From NCBI GenBank assembly GCA_034178815.1, contig JAXFQS010000096.1:1-25585 (forward strand): a stretch of DNA of 25,585 bases, given 5' to 3'. This DNA comes from JAXFQS01 sp034178815. Its GTDB lineage: Bacteria; Verrucomicrobiota; Kiritimatiellia; RFP12; DVOR01. The notes beneath the pieces were generated by a model, which did not search any database, was not told the DNA's origin, and saw only the letters and a list, made by a program, of their open reading frames with translations. This document shows, one piece after another, positions 7,467-15,967 of this stretch. Both the position numbers and the translations under genes were made by a program. How positions within the stretch are numbered: the stretch's first letter is position 1; every line of letters begins with the position of its first letter.

Positions 7467-9626
7467 ATGCTTTCGATGCGCACAGAGCGTTGGAAACTGG
7501 CGGTGGCGGGGCTCTGCTTCCTGTCCGCCTCGGTTTGCCGCGCGGTCTTGACCCTTCAGGACGGCGCCACCAATCTCTATACTGATGTTTCGCTTTGGGA
7601 CGGAGGTGTTGTTGATGGCATCGTGACGGGGAGTCTCACCGAGGCGACGATGCTCGTTGTGTCGGAGTACCTGGATGCCCCGAATGGCTTGTCCATTACG
7701 GCTTTAGGGGGTGTCAAACCTGCGTTGACGGTGTGCTCCGACCTCGCCTCCTCCCGCGAAATCCGTATGGGAGGTCCGCTCCGCCTTCGGGCAAATGTCA
7801 GCCACTCCACCATAATTCGTTTCGGCACGGGCGGGGGGGCTGCAAAGGAACCGGAGAGTGTCAACCTGAATTGGGGCGAGGAGCCCATCAAGGTCTGCTT
7901 GGAGTCGGATTCTCGCGTGGAGGTGGGTAATTTGGTTGGGAGGGGATTGCGGCTTGAGGGGGATTCTTCTTTGCTGGTTGGAAACTGTGCAACGGTGTCT
8001 GTTCGTGGCGGGGTGAATCTGCAAGGTGGGGAGGTCTTTTGCGAGCGGGCGGGGCTGGTTTTGGGGAATTGGGGGAATGCTACTTACTGTGCTTATGCGG
8101 GGGGGAAGAAGGTGCAGGGGGGCAGACCGTCTAGGGTTGTTTTGCGGCGGCTGGGATTGCTGGCGCTGGGGGTCGATTCTACGGCGTCGCTGGAGGGGTT
8201 GGATGTCGAGGTGGTCAATGGTGTGTTGGAGAACAGTTGTGCGGGTCGTGCCATTAGCAGGTTGTGGTTCTCGGGCTGGTGCGAGTTGATGATGTGGGGG
8301 GAGATACGATGGTCAATCGGTTGGTCTGGGCTCAGCCGTATTCGCTTTTTTGTTTGGCGGATGCGTAGCGTACGACTTCGCTGAAGGTTATCGTGCCGGC
8401 GGATCAGGTGGATGTTGTGGGTGGGGGGAGTGAAGGTTCGCAGGCGGGTGTAGTGCATGGGGCGTGCAATGCGCAGGCTTTTTTCGGGTGGAATGGTGGG
8501 CTTGAGAGTTGGAAGTCGGCGCATAATGATTTGTTCGCGCCGACGGCTTTCTGCACTTATGCGGATGGGGCAATCAGGTGGTTGAATCCTGCTTTGGGGT
8601 TGGAGGACATCAATGCGGCAATGGTGTTGGACAATATCACGATTACGACGAATTCTGTTCCTTTGCTGGTGGGTGATCGGTCGGTCAATTCGATTTGGTT
8701 TTCGGCCGGCGGCGTGACGCTTGATTTGGGTGGTCATACGCTACGGGTTGCCTCTGGAATGGTGGGGGGAAATGCCGATGGCCTGGCGATTGTAAACGGC
8801 AGGGTTTGCATTGGGGATAGGCCTTTAATCGTTGTACGGAATCGCGGGATGGTCTGCGGGTGCGATTTGGCGACGGAGTTTTCGGATCCTGAGAGGCTGG
8901 AGTTTGCCTATTATGGGTGGAGCGGGAATTGGAGCAATTCGTCGATCACTTTCAGCGGCACGAACCGGGCTTTTGCGGGCGGATGTTTTTCTCGCCGACG
9001 GCTTATGGCGGGTTCGCGGCGACCTTCAAGGGGGCTGAGTCGACGGGCGGGAATATGACGCTCGATGGGTTTGACGGGGTCTCTTTCGTGTTTGACGGCG
9101 GCGGGGCGGTGTTCAATCTCCGGGGGGTGTCGGGGTGTTGCCAGGTGGACTCGACCCGGCAGGTCAATGCGCTGGTTCTGGGTGATGCGGAGGGTTTCGA
9201 CTATGATCGCGAGGGCTCCGGCGTCTATGTCGCGCGGGGGGCTTTGTCGAGCCGGGGGTGTTGAACGAGGATGGTGTCCGGGAGGGAACAATGGTTGTTT
9301 CAGGCCATTCGGGCGGTGGGTCGAAGCGGGTGGTTTTCGGGGCTGGATCGCAGTTGCGCATCCAGGTCGGTAAGACGATGACGGCGACGCGTCTGGAGTG
9401 CGCCAACTTTACCGAGGGGGTCGAACTGGGGGGCGAACTGGTGCTCCGCGAGCAGGTGCCTGTCGAGGCGGGGACGGTGGTGACGATTTTGACCAGCACG
9501 GCGTCGATTACGGGGGCTTTCGAGAAGTCGCCGGCGGACTATCGCCTTCAAGTGGTCTCGACCGAATCGGGCTATGCTTTGACCGCGACTCGTAAGCACA
9601 AAGGGATTTCATTCCTGGTTTACTGA
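7467..9626 (+). pseudogene. Broken secreted beta-helix/autotransporter-like surface protein
   Basis: One protein of roughly 720 residues can be followed through three frames: frame from 7467 to about 8300, then about 8302-8980, about 8983-9238 and about 9239-9626. ATG 7467 has GGAG 8 bp upstream and starts a signal peptide (RWKLAVAGLCFLSASVCRA). The body is rich in Gly, Val, Ser, Leu and Asn with repeated beta-strand-like stretches (SAGGVTLDLGGHTLRV, VSFVFDGGGAVFNLRG), as in autotransporter-associated beta-helix proteins. Each break fits loss of one G: G6 at 8296-8301, GG near 8981, G6 at 9236-9241. In addition, TAG at 8366-8368 is in frame (LADA-stop-RTTSLKV). The C-terminus ends in KGISFLVY. 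It may be a decaying gene, a phase-variable adhesin or affected by sequencing error. Confidence 0.7.
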
Positions 9627-9652
9627 CGAACCCTTTCCAACGCACACCAACA

Positions 9653-9686
9653 CGCGATTGGTTCCTACGACAGGATCCCAATCGCG
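9653..9686. promoter_or_regulatory. Perfect 9-bp inverted repeat before the GH-A gene
   Basis: CGCGATTGG (9653-9661) is perfectly inverted as CCAATCGCG (9678-9686), with an inner TCCT/AGGA pair (9663-9666 and 9672-9675) around ACGAC. It lies between the stop of the broken gene (9626) and the start at 9708, and lacks a T-run. It could be an operator or a leader hairpin. The left arm and loop read GATTGGTTCCTACGA, close to the GATTGGTTTGTACGA seen at 7171. Confidence 0.5.
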
Positions 9687-9707
9687 CCTATGAGGAAAAA
9701 CGACAAG

Positions 9708-12700
9708 ATGAAACCACTCTTTCTCACGCTGGCGACCGCCTCGACCCTGGCGTGGAGCGCCTGCGGCGCCGGGCCCGACAGCGAGTTCGTCGTCGACAAA
9801 GACCCCTTCATCCCCTTCGCCAAACTCGGCGCGAACGAGTTGATGCCCAAGGACGCGACAATCACCTTCAGCAAGGACGGCGACATTCTCGTCAACGGCA
9901 AGCCCCGCTATCTGCCCGCGACCATCTTCTACGAGATGACCGATCTCGAGACCGAAGCCCACACCGTCGGCTACCCCGACGACCTCAAGTGGCTCTACGA
10001 ACAGATGCCCGACTACGAGGCCGCCCAGCGGCTCGGCTTCGACGCCCTCGGCTCCTACGCCACGCTCGAGTGGATGAAACTCTACCGCGATGGTTTCGTC
10101 GGACGCCGCCAGAACCCCAAACAGATGGAACGCTTCCTCAAGAGCGGACTGGGCATCTATGTCGACTACACCGCCTCCGAATGGTGGCACGGCTCCATGT
10201 TCCCCGGCGACACCATGTGGCCCTACCAGATGCCCGAGCGCAAAGAGAAACACTTCCGCGCCGTCCTCCACAAGCCCAACAGCACCAACCCCATCCCCCT
10301 CGAAGCCTGGACCCACGGCCATCGCCACTGGGTTCCCTACAGCCTCGTGCACCCCGACGGCCGCGAAATCTGGTACACCCTGTGGCGAGAAGGAGCCAAG
10401 TCCGTCCTCAAATACGGCGTCCAGCCCTGGTGCTACGAGTTGATGAACGAGCCGGCCTATTGGGAAGAGAACGAGATGACCCTCCGCTACTTCCGCGAAC
10501 GGATGAGAAAAGAGGGCAAACTCGAATTGATTAAAGACACCACCGCCTACCATGTCGAATACCTCAAGTTCATAGAAGACAACTTCGCCGAAGTCATGGC
10601 AGGCGGCGTCGAAGCCATCCGACAGGCCGACAAAAACCCCGAAGCGCGCTTCTGCTTCCAGCCCTGCACCATCAGAACCCGCGGCATCGACCTCTGGAAA
10701 GCCAACAAACCCCTGAGCGTCATCTGCGCCCACACCGGCGCCCGCGGCGTCACCGAATGCGCCATCCTCCGCGGCCTCGCCGACGGCAAACCAATCGTCG
10801 ACAGCGAAATGTATGTCGGCACCACCTCAAACTCCATCCGCTCCACCTTCATCCAGCAGTACATGCGCGGACTCAATGTCTCCTACATGTTCAAGTGGAG
10901 CCGCCGCCCTGGCGACTTCATGTGCTCCCGGAAGGTCAAAAACCCCTTGACCGGGCGCGAAAAATGGGAGCCCGATGTCAAGGCCAGCATCAACGCCGCC
11001 AAGCGCATGAGCGCCTACAACTTCATGAACCCCTACAAAGTCCCCACCGACCAACTCGTCGGCGTGCGCATGGCCAAGCGCGACACCCTCGATGTCGAAG
11101 AGTTCTTCACCCCCCGCAACCGAGGAGTCCCCGCCAAGATCGGCGTGCTGTTCTCCGCCCCCACCGAACGCCTCGCCTACGCCGCGGGCTTCGGCAACTA
11201 CAAATTCTTCGACGCCGCGGTCGGCGGCATCCTCTTTGCCCACCTGCCGGTGGAAGTTGTCTGCGAAGACGACCTGGAGCGGAAACTAGACCGCTACCGC
11301 GTGCTCGTGCTCGCCGGAACCGACTCGGTCTACGACAAGACCCCCGCCCTGCTCGAACGCTTCGTCCGCAACGGAGGTTCGTTGGTGATGTACGGCCACG
11401 CGATGGAGCACGATGAGTATGGACGCAAGCCGCCGCGCCAATTCCCGGGCATCGCGCCCTCGGACAAGAAGGTGACCAGCGAGAGCGAGAAGTTCGCCTT
11501 CGGGGGCTGGCAGATGATGGCTTCGGCCTACTGCGAAAGCGTCAGCGCCTCGCCCGGATGGGTACCCGTGGTGCAGATTGCCGGCAAGGATGCGATCTTC
11601 GCCGCGTCGCTGGGAAAGGGTAGAATGTACTTCATCGGTGCGAAGATGCCGGGCGAATCAATCGGAGCGTTTGTCGCCGCAGTGGCGGGGACTGACCATG
11701 GGGAGAAACCGTTCTGCAGCGTCAAGCCAATCGACGGGGAAGAAGAACTCGCCAATGTGGAGGTCTACAGCGCGAAACGCAACGGAATGGACGCGTACAT
11801 CCTGCTGAGCCATAGCCACCAGGGGGCGCTGCGGTTTTTCCCGAAGGGGCTCTGCAAGCAGGCGAACACGGCCTGCGTGCGTATCCGGAACTTTGCCGAT
11901 GCGGCGACGCGCGAGTGGTTGGAGCGTGGTGAGGACGGGTCGTATATCGTGCGTTTGACGGAGGATGGTCCGGTGATTCTGGTCTTCGGAACGGAGGCCG
12001 AGTTGAGGGGGCGTTATGACAAGACTTCGGCTGATGTTCGCTGGCTGCGTTCGAGTTGGAGGGAGGCTTTGGCTGAGGCTCGGGCTTACATCAAGGAGTT
12101 GGAGTCGAAGCGTGTGGCGCAGAAGAATTTCTTCGCGGTCGACGAGTCGCGCTGCCGGCAGCTTGACCTGAAGCCTTTTGCCAACAGTCGGTTCGTCGAC
12201 CGGGTTGCGGGGGACGGGAAGGGCGGCTGGACGGATCAGGGAATTCAGTTGTCGCTGGCGGAGACGCCTTGGGGTGTGGTGAACTGCAACGGGGTGCCGA
12301 TGGAGTTCATTCGCTACGACCAGAATGGGGAGAAGGATTGTCTGGTGTTCGGGGGATCGAACCGTATCAAGAACTCGGTGCCTGGCTTCAAGGGGATTCC
12401 GGTGGAGCAGCGGGTGGGTCGGTTCTATTTTCTGCACGCGGTGGCGTGGGCGAAGTGGAATGGGGCGGCGTTCAAGTACCGGATTAATTACGGTGATGGT
12501 TCGTCGGCGCTCTGTCCGGTGGTGACGGCGCAGCAGGTCTACGACTGGTATTTCCTGGCGACGACGGGTGAGATGGTCGCGAACAGGTGTGTCAAGGGAT
12601 GGGGGAATTCGTCGAACCGCGGCTTCTATCTCTATTGCTGGGAGAATCCTCATCCGGGCAAACTGGTCTCGTCGATTGATATTGTCGATGCGGATCCGAA

Positions 12701-12962
12701 CCAGATTTGCCTGCTGGCGGCGATTACGGTGGAGAAGCCGGACGGGGCGGCTATCCGTGTGGATCTTGGGGGGAAGGGGGTGCGGCCGCTCTGTGGGAAG
12801 AAGGGGACGACTTCCAAGGTTCTTGATGGGGGGATCTGGGAGGTCGGTCTGGACGAGACGGCGTCCGCCTGGACATCCGGGCGGATTGAGTTTCCGGCGG
12901 TGAATCTGGCATCGAACAGGGTCAAGGAGATTCGGATGAAGATGAACAAGGCTCCCGATTAG
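9708..12962 (+). CDS. Large secreted clan GH-A glycosidase (GH42-like), interrupted by TAG
   Basis: ATG 9708 is preceded by AGGA and begins a signal peptide (MKPLFLTLATASTLAWSACG); an upstream in-frame ATG at 9690 lacks a ribosome-binding site. The first about 470 residues look like a clan GH-A barrel: probable acid/base E248 in YELMNEPAYWEE and probable nucleophile E367 in IVDSEMYVG. Next comes a Rossmann-like segment similar to the beta-galactosidase trimerisation domain (KIGVLFSAPTERL, about 475-565). A domain with FVDRVAGDGKGGWTDQG follows near residue 829, then a beta-sandwich of carbohydrate-binding type. The ORF stops at TAG 12960-12962 in the middle of that sandwich, and the same frame stays open to 13265. 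Substrate unknown; beta-galactoside-type activity is only a guess. Third-position usage flips from C-rich to G-rich near 11370. Confidence 0.8.
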   Translation: MKPLFLTLATASTLAWSACGAGPDSEFVVDKDPFIPFAKLGANELMPKDATITFSKDGDILVNGKPRYLPATIFYEMTDLETEAHTVGYPDDLKWLYEQMPDYEAAQRLGFDALGSYATLEWMKLYRDGFVGRRQNPKQMERFLKSGLGIYVDYTASEWWHGSMFPGDTMWPYQMPERKEKHFRAVLHKPNSTNPIPLEAWTHGHRHWVPYSLVHPDGREIWYTLWREGAKSVLKYGVQPWCYELMNEPAYWEENEMTLRYFRERMRKEGKLELIKDTTAYHVEYLKFIEDNFAEVMAGGVEAIRQADKNPEARFCFQPCTIRTRGIDLWKANKPLSVICAHTGARGVTECAILRGLADGKPIVDSEMYVGTTSNSIRSTFIQQYMRGLNVSYMFKWSRRPGDFMCSRKVKNPLTGREKWEPDVKASINAAKRMSAYNFMNPYKVPTDQLVGVRMAKRDTLDVEEFFTPRNRGVPAKIGVLFSAPTERLAYAAGFGNYKFFDAAVGGILFAHLPVEVVCEDDLERKLDRYRVLVLAGTDSVYDKTPALLERFVRNGGSLVMYGHAMEHDEYGRKPPRQFPGIAPSDKKVTSESEKFAFGGWQMMASAYCESVSASPGWVPVVQIAGKDAIFAASLGKGRMYFIGAKMPGESIGAFVAAVAGTDHGEKPFCSVKPIDGEEELANVEVYSAKRNGMDAYILLSHSHQGALRFFPKGLCKQANTACVRIRNFADAATREWLERGEDGSYIVRLTEDGPVILVFGTEAELRGRYDKTSADVRWLRSSWREALAEARAYIKELESKRVAQKNFFAVDESRCRQLDLKPFANSRFVDRVAGDGKGGWTDQGIQLSLAETPWGVVNCNGVPMEFIRYDQNGEKDCLVFGGSNRIKNSVPGFKGIPVEQRVGRFYFLHAVAWAKWNGAAFKYRINYGDGSSALCPVVTAQQVYDWYFLATTGEMVANRCVKGWGNSSNRGFYLYCWENPHPGKLVSSIDIVDADPNQICLLAAITVEKPDGAAIRVDLGGKGVRPLCGKKGTTSKVLDGGIWEVGLDETASAWTSGRIEFPAVNLASNRVKEIRMKMNKAPD

Positions 12963-13265
12963 TGGGGAAAGTATTTCGAGAATCCGACGCCGCAGTTCAC
13001 GCTCTTCTGCCGCGACCAAAAGGGGCAGTGGTTCTTCACCAATTATGTGGTGCCGCTCTTCGGGGACAATTCGCCTGCCTACCGTGCGGACAATGATCCC
13101 GAGACTTGGCAGGAGGTGCGTCTGCCGCTCGACCGGTTCGGTTTGAACAATCCGAAGCGTCCGGCGGCGAGCATCTTCGGGCTGTCGCTGCAGTACCAGC
13201 AGATGCCGGCTGCGGAGCGGTCGGGGCTGCGGTTCAAGGACATCCGTTTCATTCTAGGGGAGTAG
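12963..13265 (+). pseudogene. In-frame 3' continuation of the GH-A gene beyond TAG
   Basis: Directly after TAG 12960-12962 the same frame encodes 100 residues before TAG 13263-13265. They read like the end of a carbohydrate-binding beta-sandwich (WGKYFENPTPQFTLFC near the start, WQEVRLPLDRFGLN and LRFKDIRFILGE at the end). No start codon with a ribosome-binding site lies at its beginning; the first ATG is 13047, inside the domain. It is therefore the separated tail of the preceding gene, through a nonsense mutation or stop readthrough, rather than an independent gene. Confidence 0.75.
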
Positions 13266-13358
13266 GCGCACACCAACCCCGAAAAAACGGAGCGCCTTTC
13301 TCTGCCTCGGCGACGAGGGCGCCCGTCTGGCGGACCGTGGTGCGAGCGGTCTGCCGAA

Positions 13359-13394
13359 AGGCCCGTTGCCGGAGACGGCGACGGGCCTTTTTTT
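13359..13394 (+). terminator. Intrinsic terminator after the GH-A gene
   Basis: AGGCCCGTTGCCG (13359-13371) pairs with CGGCGACGGGCCT (13376-13388), with one internal T-G pair and a GAGA loop, followed by a T-run to 13394. This is a strong Rho-independent terminator. The stretch 13266-13358 between the stop and the hairpin shows nothing recognisable. Confidence 0.88.
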
Positions 13395-13407
13395 CGTCGT
13401 GCGCGGG

Positions 13408-13511
13408 AGGTAGCAATCTGTTGCCCCCCGAGGTGTCAACCTAATGCCCAGGGAGATAGGCACCTTCGGGAGCGACAGGTGTCCACCTCTCGAATCGACG
13501 GGTGGGCAGGG
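13408..13511. repeat. 23-bp-period palindrome array upstream of the topoisomerase promoter
   Basis: Units start at 13408 (AGGTAGCAATCT), 13431 (AGGTGTCAACCT), 13454 (AGATAGGCACCT), 13477 (AGGTGTCCACCT) and a weaker one at 13500 (GGGTGGGCAGGG). Spacers are 11 bp and mutually dissimilar. The 13477 unit is a near-perfect 12-bp palindrome. The array starts 13 bp after a terminator and ends 18 bp before the -35 box of the next promoter. Confidence 0.85.
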
Positions 13512-13529
13512 GCGGGGGCGGTTTTTTGC

Positions 13530-13558
13530 TTGTCAATCGAGAGGCACTCCTCTATAAT
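13530..13558 (+). promoter_or_regulatory. Strong sigma-70-type promoter, apparently leaderless
   Basis: TTGTCA (13530-13535) and a consensus TATAAT (13553-13558) are separated by 17 bp. The expected start of transcription is about 13565, only about 3 bases before ATG 13568, and no Shine-Dalgarno is present between them, so the mRNA is probably leaderless. Confidence 0.82.
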
Positions 13559-13567
13559 ACGCCGCCT

Positions 13568-15685
13568 ATGAGCAGTTCGAAAAAGCCGCCGGAGGTGCCG
13601 CCGGTCCAGATAGGATCTTTCTTGTTCGACTCGGAGGAGACGCCCCCCGCATCGCCCCCGGGTGCCCCGCAGACCCCGCCTGCCGAACCCGTCGAGCCCC
13701 CCCCGCCCGCGGCACCCTCGCTCCCCCGAGACAACGGCCCGCTCTCGCGGTTGATGGACGAGAACTTCCTCGCCTATGCCAGTTATGTCATCTGCAACCG
13801 CGCCATCCCCGCCCTCGAAGACGGCCTTAAACCCGTCCAGCGCCGCATCCTCCATTCCCTCTGGGAGAAGGACGACGGCCGCCTCATCAAGGTCGCCACA
13901 ATCGTCGGCCACACGATGCAGTACCATCCCCACGGTGATGCCTCCATCGTCGACGCGCTCGTCAACCTCGCCAACAAACGCTATCTCATCCAAGGCCAGG
14001 GAAACTTCGGCAACATCCTCACCGGAGCCGGACACGCCGCCCAGCGCTACATCGAATGCAAACTGACCGACCTCGCCCGCGAAGAACTCTTCAACCCAAA
14101 GACCACCGCCTACATTCCTAGTTACGACGGCCGCAACAAAGAACCCGTCCTGCTCCCCAGCAAACTCCCCATCCTCCTGATGCACGGTACCGAAGGAATC
14201 GCCGTCGGCCTCTCCACCTCCGTGCTCCCGCACAACTTCATCGAACTGCTCGAAGCCGAGATAGCCATCCTCCAGAAGAAACCCTTCGAACTCTATCCCG
14301 ACTTCCCCACCGGCGGCCTCATGGACCCCTCCGAATACGCCGACGGAAAAGGCAGAGTCCGCGTCCGCGCAATCATCGAAAAAGACCCCGAGGACCGCAA
14401 CAGACTCTACATTCTGGGCCTACCCGCCGGGAAAACCACTGAGACCCTCAAGGCCTCAATCGAGAAAGACGGCATCGTCGGCAAGAAGATACCCATTCGC
14501 CGCATCAATGACTTGACGGCGGAGACGGTCAAAATCGAGCTCGACCTCGCTCCAGGCTCAGATCCGGACAAGGTCATTAAGCAGCTCTACGCCTTTACGG
14601 CGTGCGAAAACAAGCTCTCGAGCAACATTATCGTGCTGCGCGGGAATAGGCCTGTCGAGAGCAGTGTCTCGGAAGTCTTACGGGCGAATGTCGAGCAGCT
14701 GTTGGCGCTGACGAGGCGTGAGTTCGAGATCCGGATCAGGGAATTGACGGAGTCGATTCATGCCCGCACGCTGGAGCGGATCTTTGTCGAGGAGCGGATC
14801 TACAAGCGTATTGAGACGATGAAGACGGCTGAGGATGTCCGCAGGGCGGTGAAGGAAGGTCTGGAGCCGTTTCGCGCCGAACTGGTGCGGGATGTCTCGG
14901 AGGAGGATGTGACGCATTTGCTGGCTTTGCCGATTCGGAGGATTTCGCTTTTCGACATCAACAAGAATCGCGAGGAGATCCGTGGTTTTGAGAAGGAAAG
15001 GGGGGAGGTCGAGGGGAATCTGGCGCACTTGCAGAAGTATGCGGTGGGGTATCTGCGGGGGCTTGTGAAGCGGTACAGGGGGGCGTATCCGCGGCTGACG
15101 AAGATTACCACCTTCAAGGATGTCGACCAGCGCAGTCTGACCTCGACGGAATTGACGATCCGGCACAATCGGGAGGATGGTTTTGTGGGGTTCGACTTGA
15201 AGAAGGGGGAGGAACTCTTCAAGTGCTCTTCGTTGGATCGGCTGGTGATGGTGTGGTCGGATGGTCGGTACAAGGTGATGCCGCCGCCGGACAGGTTTTT
15301 CGTCGACAAGGGGCTGATTTACTGTGCGAAATATGACCGAGACCGGGAGTACACGCTGCTTTACCGCGAGGCGGCTTACGGGTTTACCTACATCAAGCGG
15401 TTTGCCTTCGGGGGGGCGATTTTCAACAAGGAGTATCGTCTGCTGCCGCCGCGGAGCAAGGTCACTTTCTTGACGGAGGGGTGTCCGGAGACGCTCTATG
15501 TCAAGTACAAGCCGATGCCTAAGCAGCGGATCAACCAGCAGCAGTTTACCCCTCGGGAGGCGACTTTGCGCGGGCCCTCGGCGAAGGGCGTCCAGGTCAC
15601 CTCGAAGGAGATTCTGAAGATCGACTCCTCGAAGCCGCGCTGGTGGGATGATTCGGAGAACTCCCCGAAGGGCACGCTCATCTAG
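13568..15685 (+). CDS. parC: Type IIA DNA topoisomerase A subunit (ParC/GyrA-like)
   Basis: The 705-residue protein has a Pro-rich N-terminal extension (about 1-55), then the breakage-reunion domain: MDENFLAYASYVICNRAIPA, GLKPVQRRIL, HTMQYHPHGDASIVDALVNLA and the catalytic Y161 in AAQRYIECKL. A coiled-coil/tower region and a degenerate C-terminal beta-pinwheel follow. No GyrA box (QRRGGKG-like) is seen, so it is closer to topoisomerase IV A or the GyrA-like paralogues of Bacteroidetes and Chlamydia. It cuts and rejoins both DNA strands together with a ParE/GyrB partner not in this window. ATG 13568 is chosen because the -10 box lies just upstream; an upstream in-frame start at 13502 would precede the promoter. 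A strong terminator follows. Codon third positions switch from C- to G-rich near 14510. Confidence 0.9.
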   Translation: MSSSKKPPEVPPVQIGSFLFDSEETPPASPPGAPQTPPAEPVEPPPPAAPSLPRDNGPLSRLMDENFLAYASYVICNRAIPALEDGLKPVQRRILHSLWEKDDGRLIKVATIVGHTMQYHPHGDASIVDALVNLANKRYLIQGQGNFGNILTGAGHAAQRYIECKLTDLAREELFNPKTTAYIPSYDGRNKEPVLLPSKLPILLMHGTEGIAVGLSTSVLPHNFIELLEAEIAILQKKPFELYPDFPTGGLMDPSEYADGKGRVRVRAIIEKDPEDRNRLYILGLPAGKTTETLKASIEKDGIVGKKIPIRRINDLTAETVKIELDLAPGSDPDKVIKQLYAFTACENKLSSNIIVLRGNRPVESSVSEVLRANVEQLLALTRREFEIRIRELTESIHARTLERIFVEERIYKRIETMKTAEDVRRAVKEGLEPFRAELVRDVSEEDVTHLLALPIRRISLFDINKNREEIRGFEKERGEVEGNLAHLQKYAVGYLRGLVKRYRGAYPRLTKITTFKDVDQRSLTSTELTIRHNREDGFVGFDLKKGEELFKCSSLDRLVMVWSDGRYKVMPPPDRFFVDKGLIYCAKYDRDREYTLLYREAAYGFTYIKRFAFGGAIFNKEYRLLPPRSKVTFLTEGCPETLYVKYKPMPKQRINQQQFTPREATLRGPSAKGVQVTSKEILKIDSSKPRWWDDSENSPKGTLI

Positions 15686-15710
15686 CGGCCCAATTCCGCA
15701 CGGACGCTTC

Positions 15711-15751
15711 GCGCGCCGGACGCCTGCAGGTGTCCGGCGCGCCTTTTTTTT
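15711..15751 (+). terminator. Intrinsic terminator after the topoisomerase gene
   Basis: GCGCGCCGGAC (15711-15721) pairs perfectly with GTCCGGCGCGC (15732-15742), followed by eight T (15744-15751). This is a textbook Rho-independent terminator. Confidence 0.93.
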
Positions 15752-15763
15752 CAATGGAGCCGG

Positions 15764-15855
15764 AGGTGCGCACCTTCGCCCCCGGCGGATAGGAACCTCT
15801 CTCGGCTGGACATTAGCACCTGTGGGGGCGGTCGGTGGCAACCTGTCGGGGCGGG
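15764..15855. repeat. 23-bp-period palindrome array between terminator and surface-protein gene
   Basis: Units start at 15764 (AGGTGCGCACCT, a perfect palindrome), 15787 (GGATAGGAACCT), 15810 (ACATTAGCACCT) and 15833 (CGGTGGCAACCT), with 11-bp spacers. Here the right half (ACCT) is invariant while the left half decays. It begins 12 bp after a terminator. The 112 bp from 15856 to the next gene hold TTGACA at 15905 but no normally spaced -10. Confidence 0.85.
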
Positions 15856-15967
15856 TTGTGTCAGGGATGGGGAAAAAATTGTTTCCGGAAAAGAGCTTTT
15901 TTGCTTGACATTAGGGGGGTAAAATAGGCGACACTCAGGTCATCAACCAGCCCGGAAAAGGTCTAGT

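Noticed and set aside
9609..10733. 374-residue minus-strand ORF
   Set aside because: It is antisense to the clearly coding start of the GH-A gene, and its composition mirrors that gene's codon bias.
11658..13019. 453-residue minus-strand ORF
   Set aside because: It is antisense to the GH-A gene, Arg/Pro/Leu-rich, with no ribosome-binding site or domain.
13047..13265. Independent small gene starting at ATG 13047
   Set aside because: It is the same frame as the GH-A gene, starts inside the beta-sandwich and has no ribosome-binding site; it is the severed tail.
13502..13567. N-terminal extension of the topoisomerase gene
   Set aside because: That start precedes the promoter -35/-10 boxes and would lie inside the repeat array.
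15905..15925. TTGACA plus TAAAAT as a promoter for the LRR surface gene
   Set aside because: The hexamers are only 9 bp apart, far too close for sigma-70, and no other -10 is visible at 16-18 bp.
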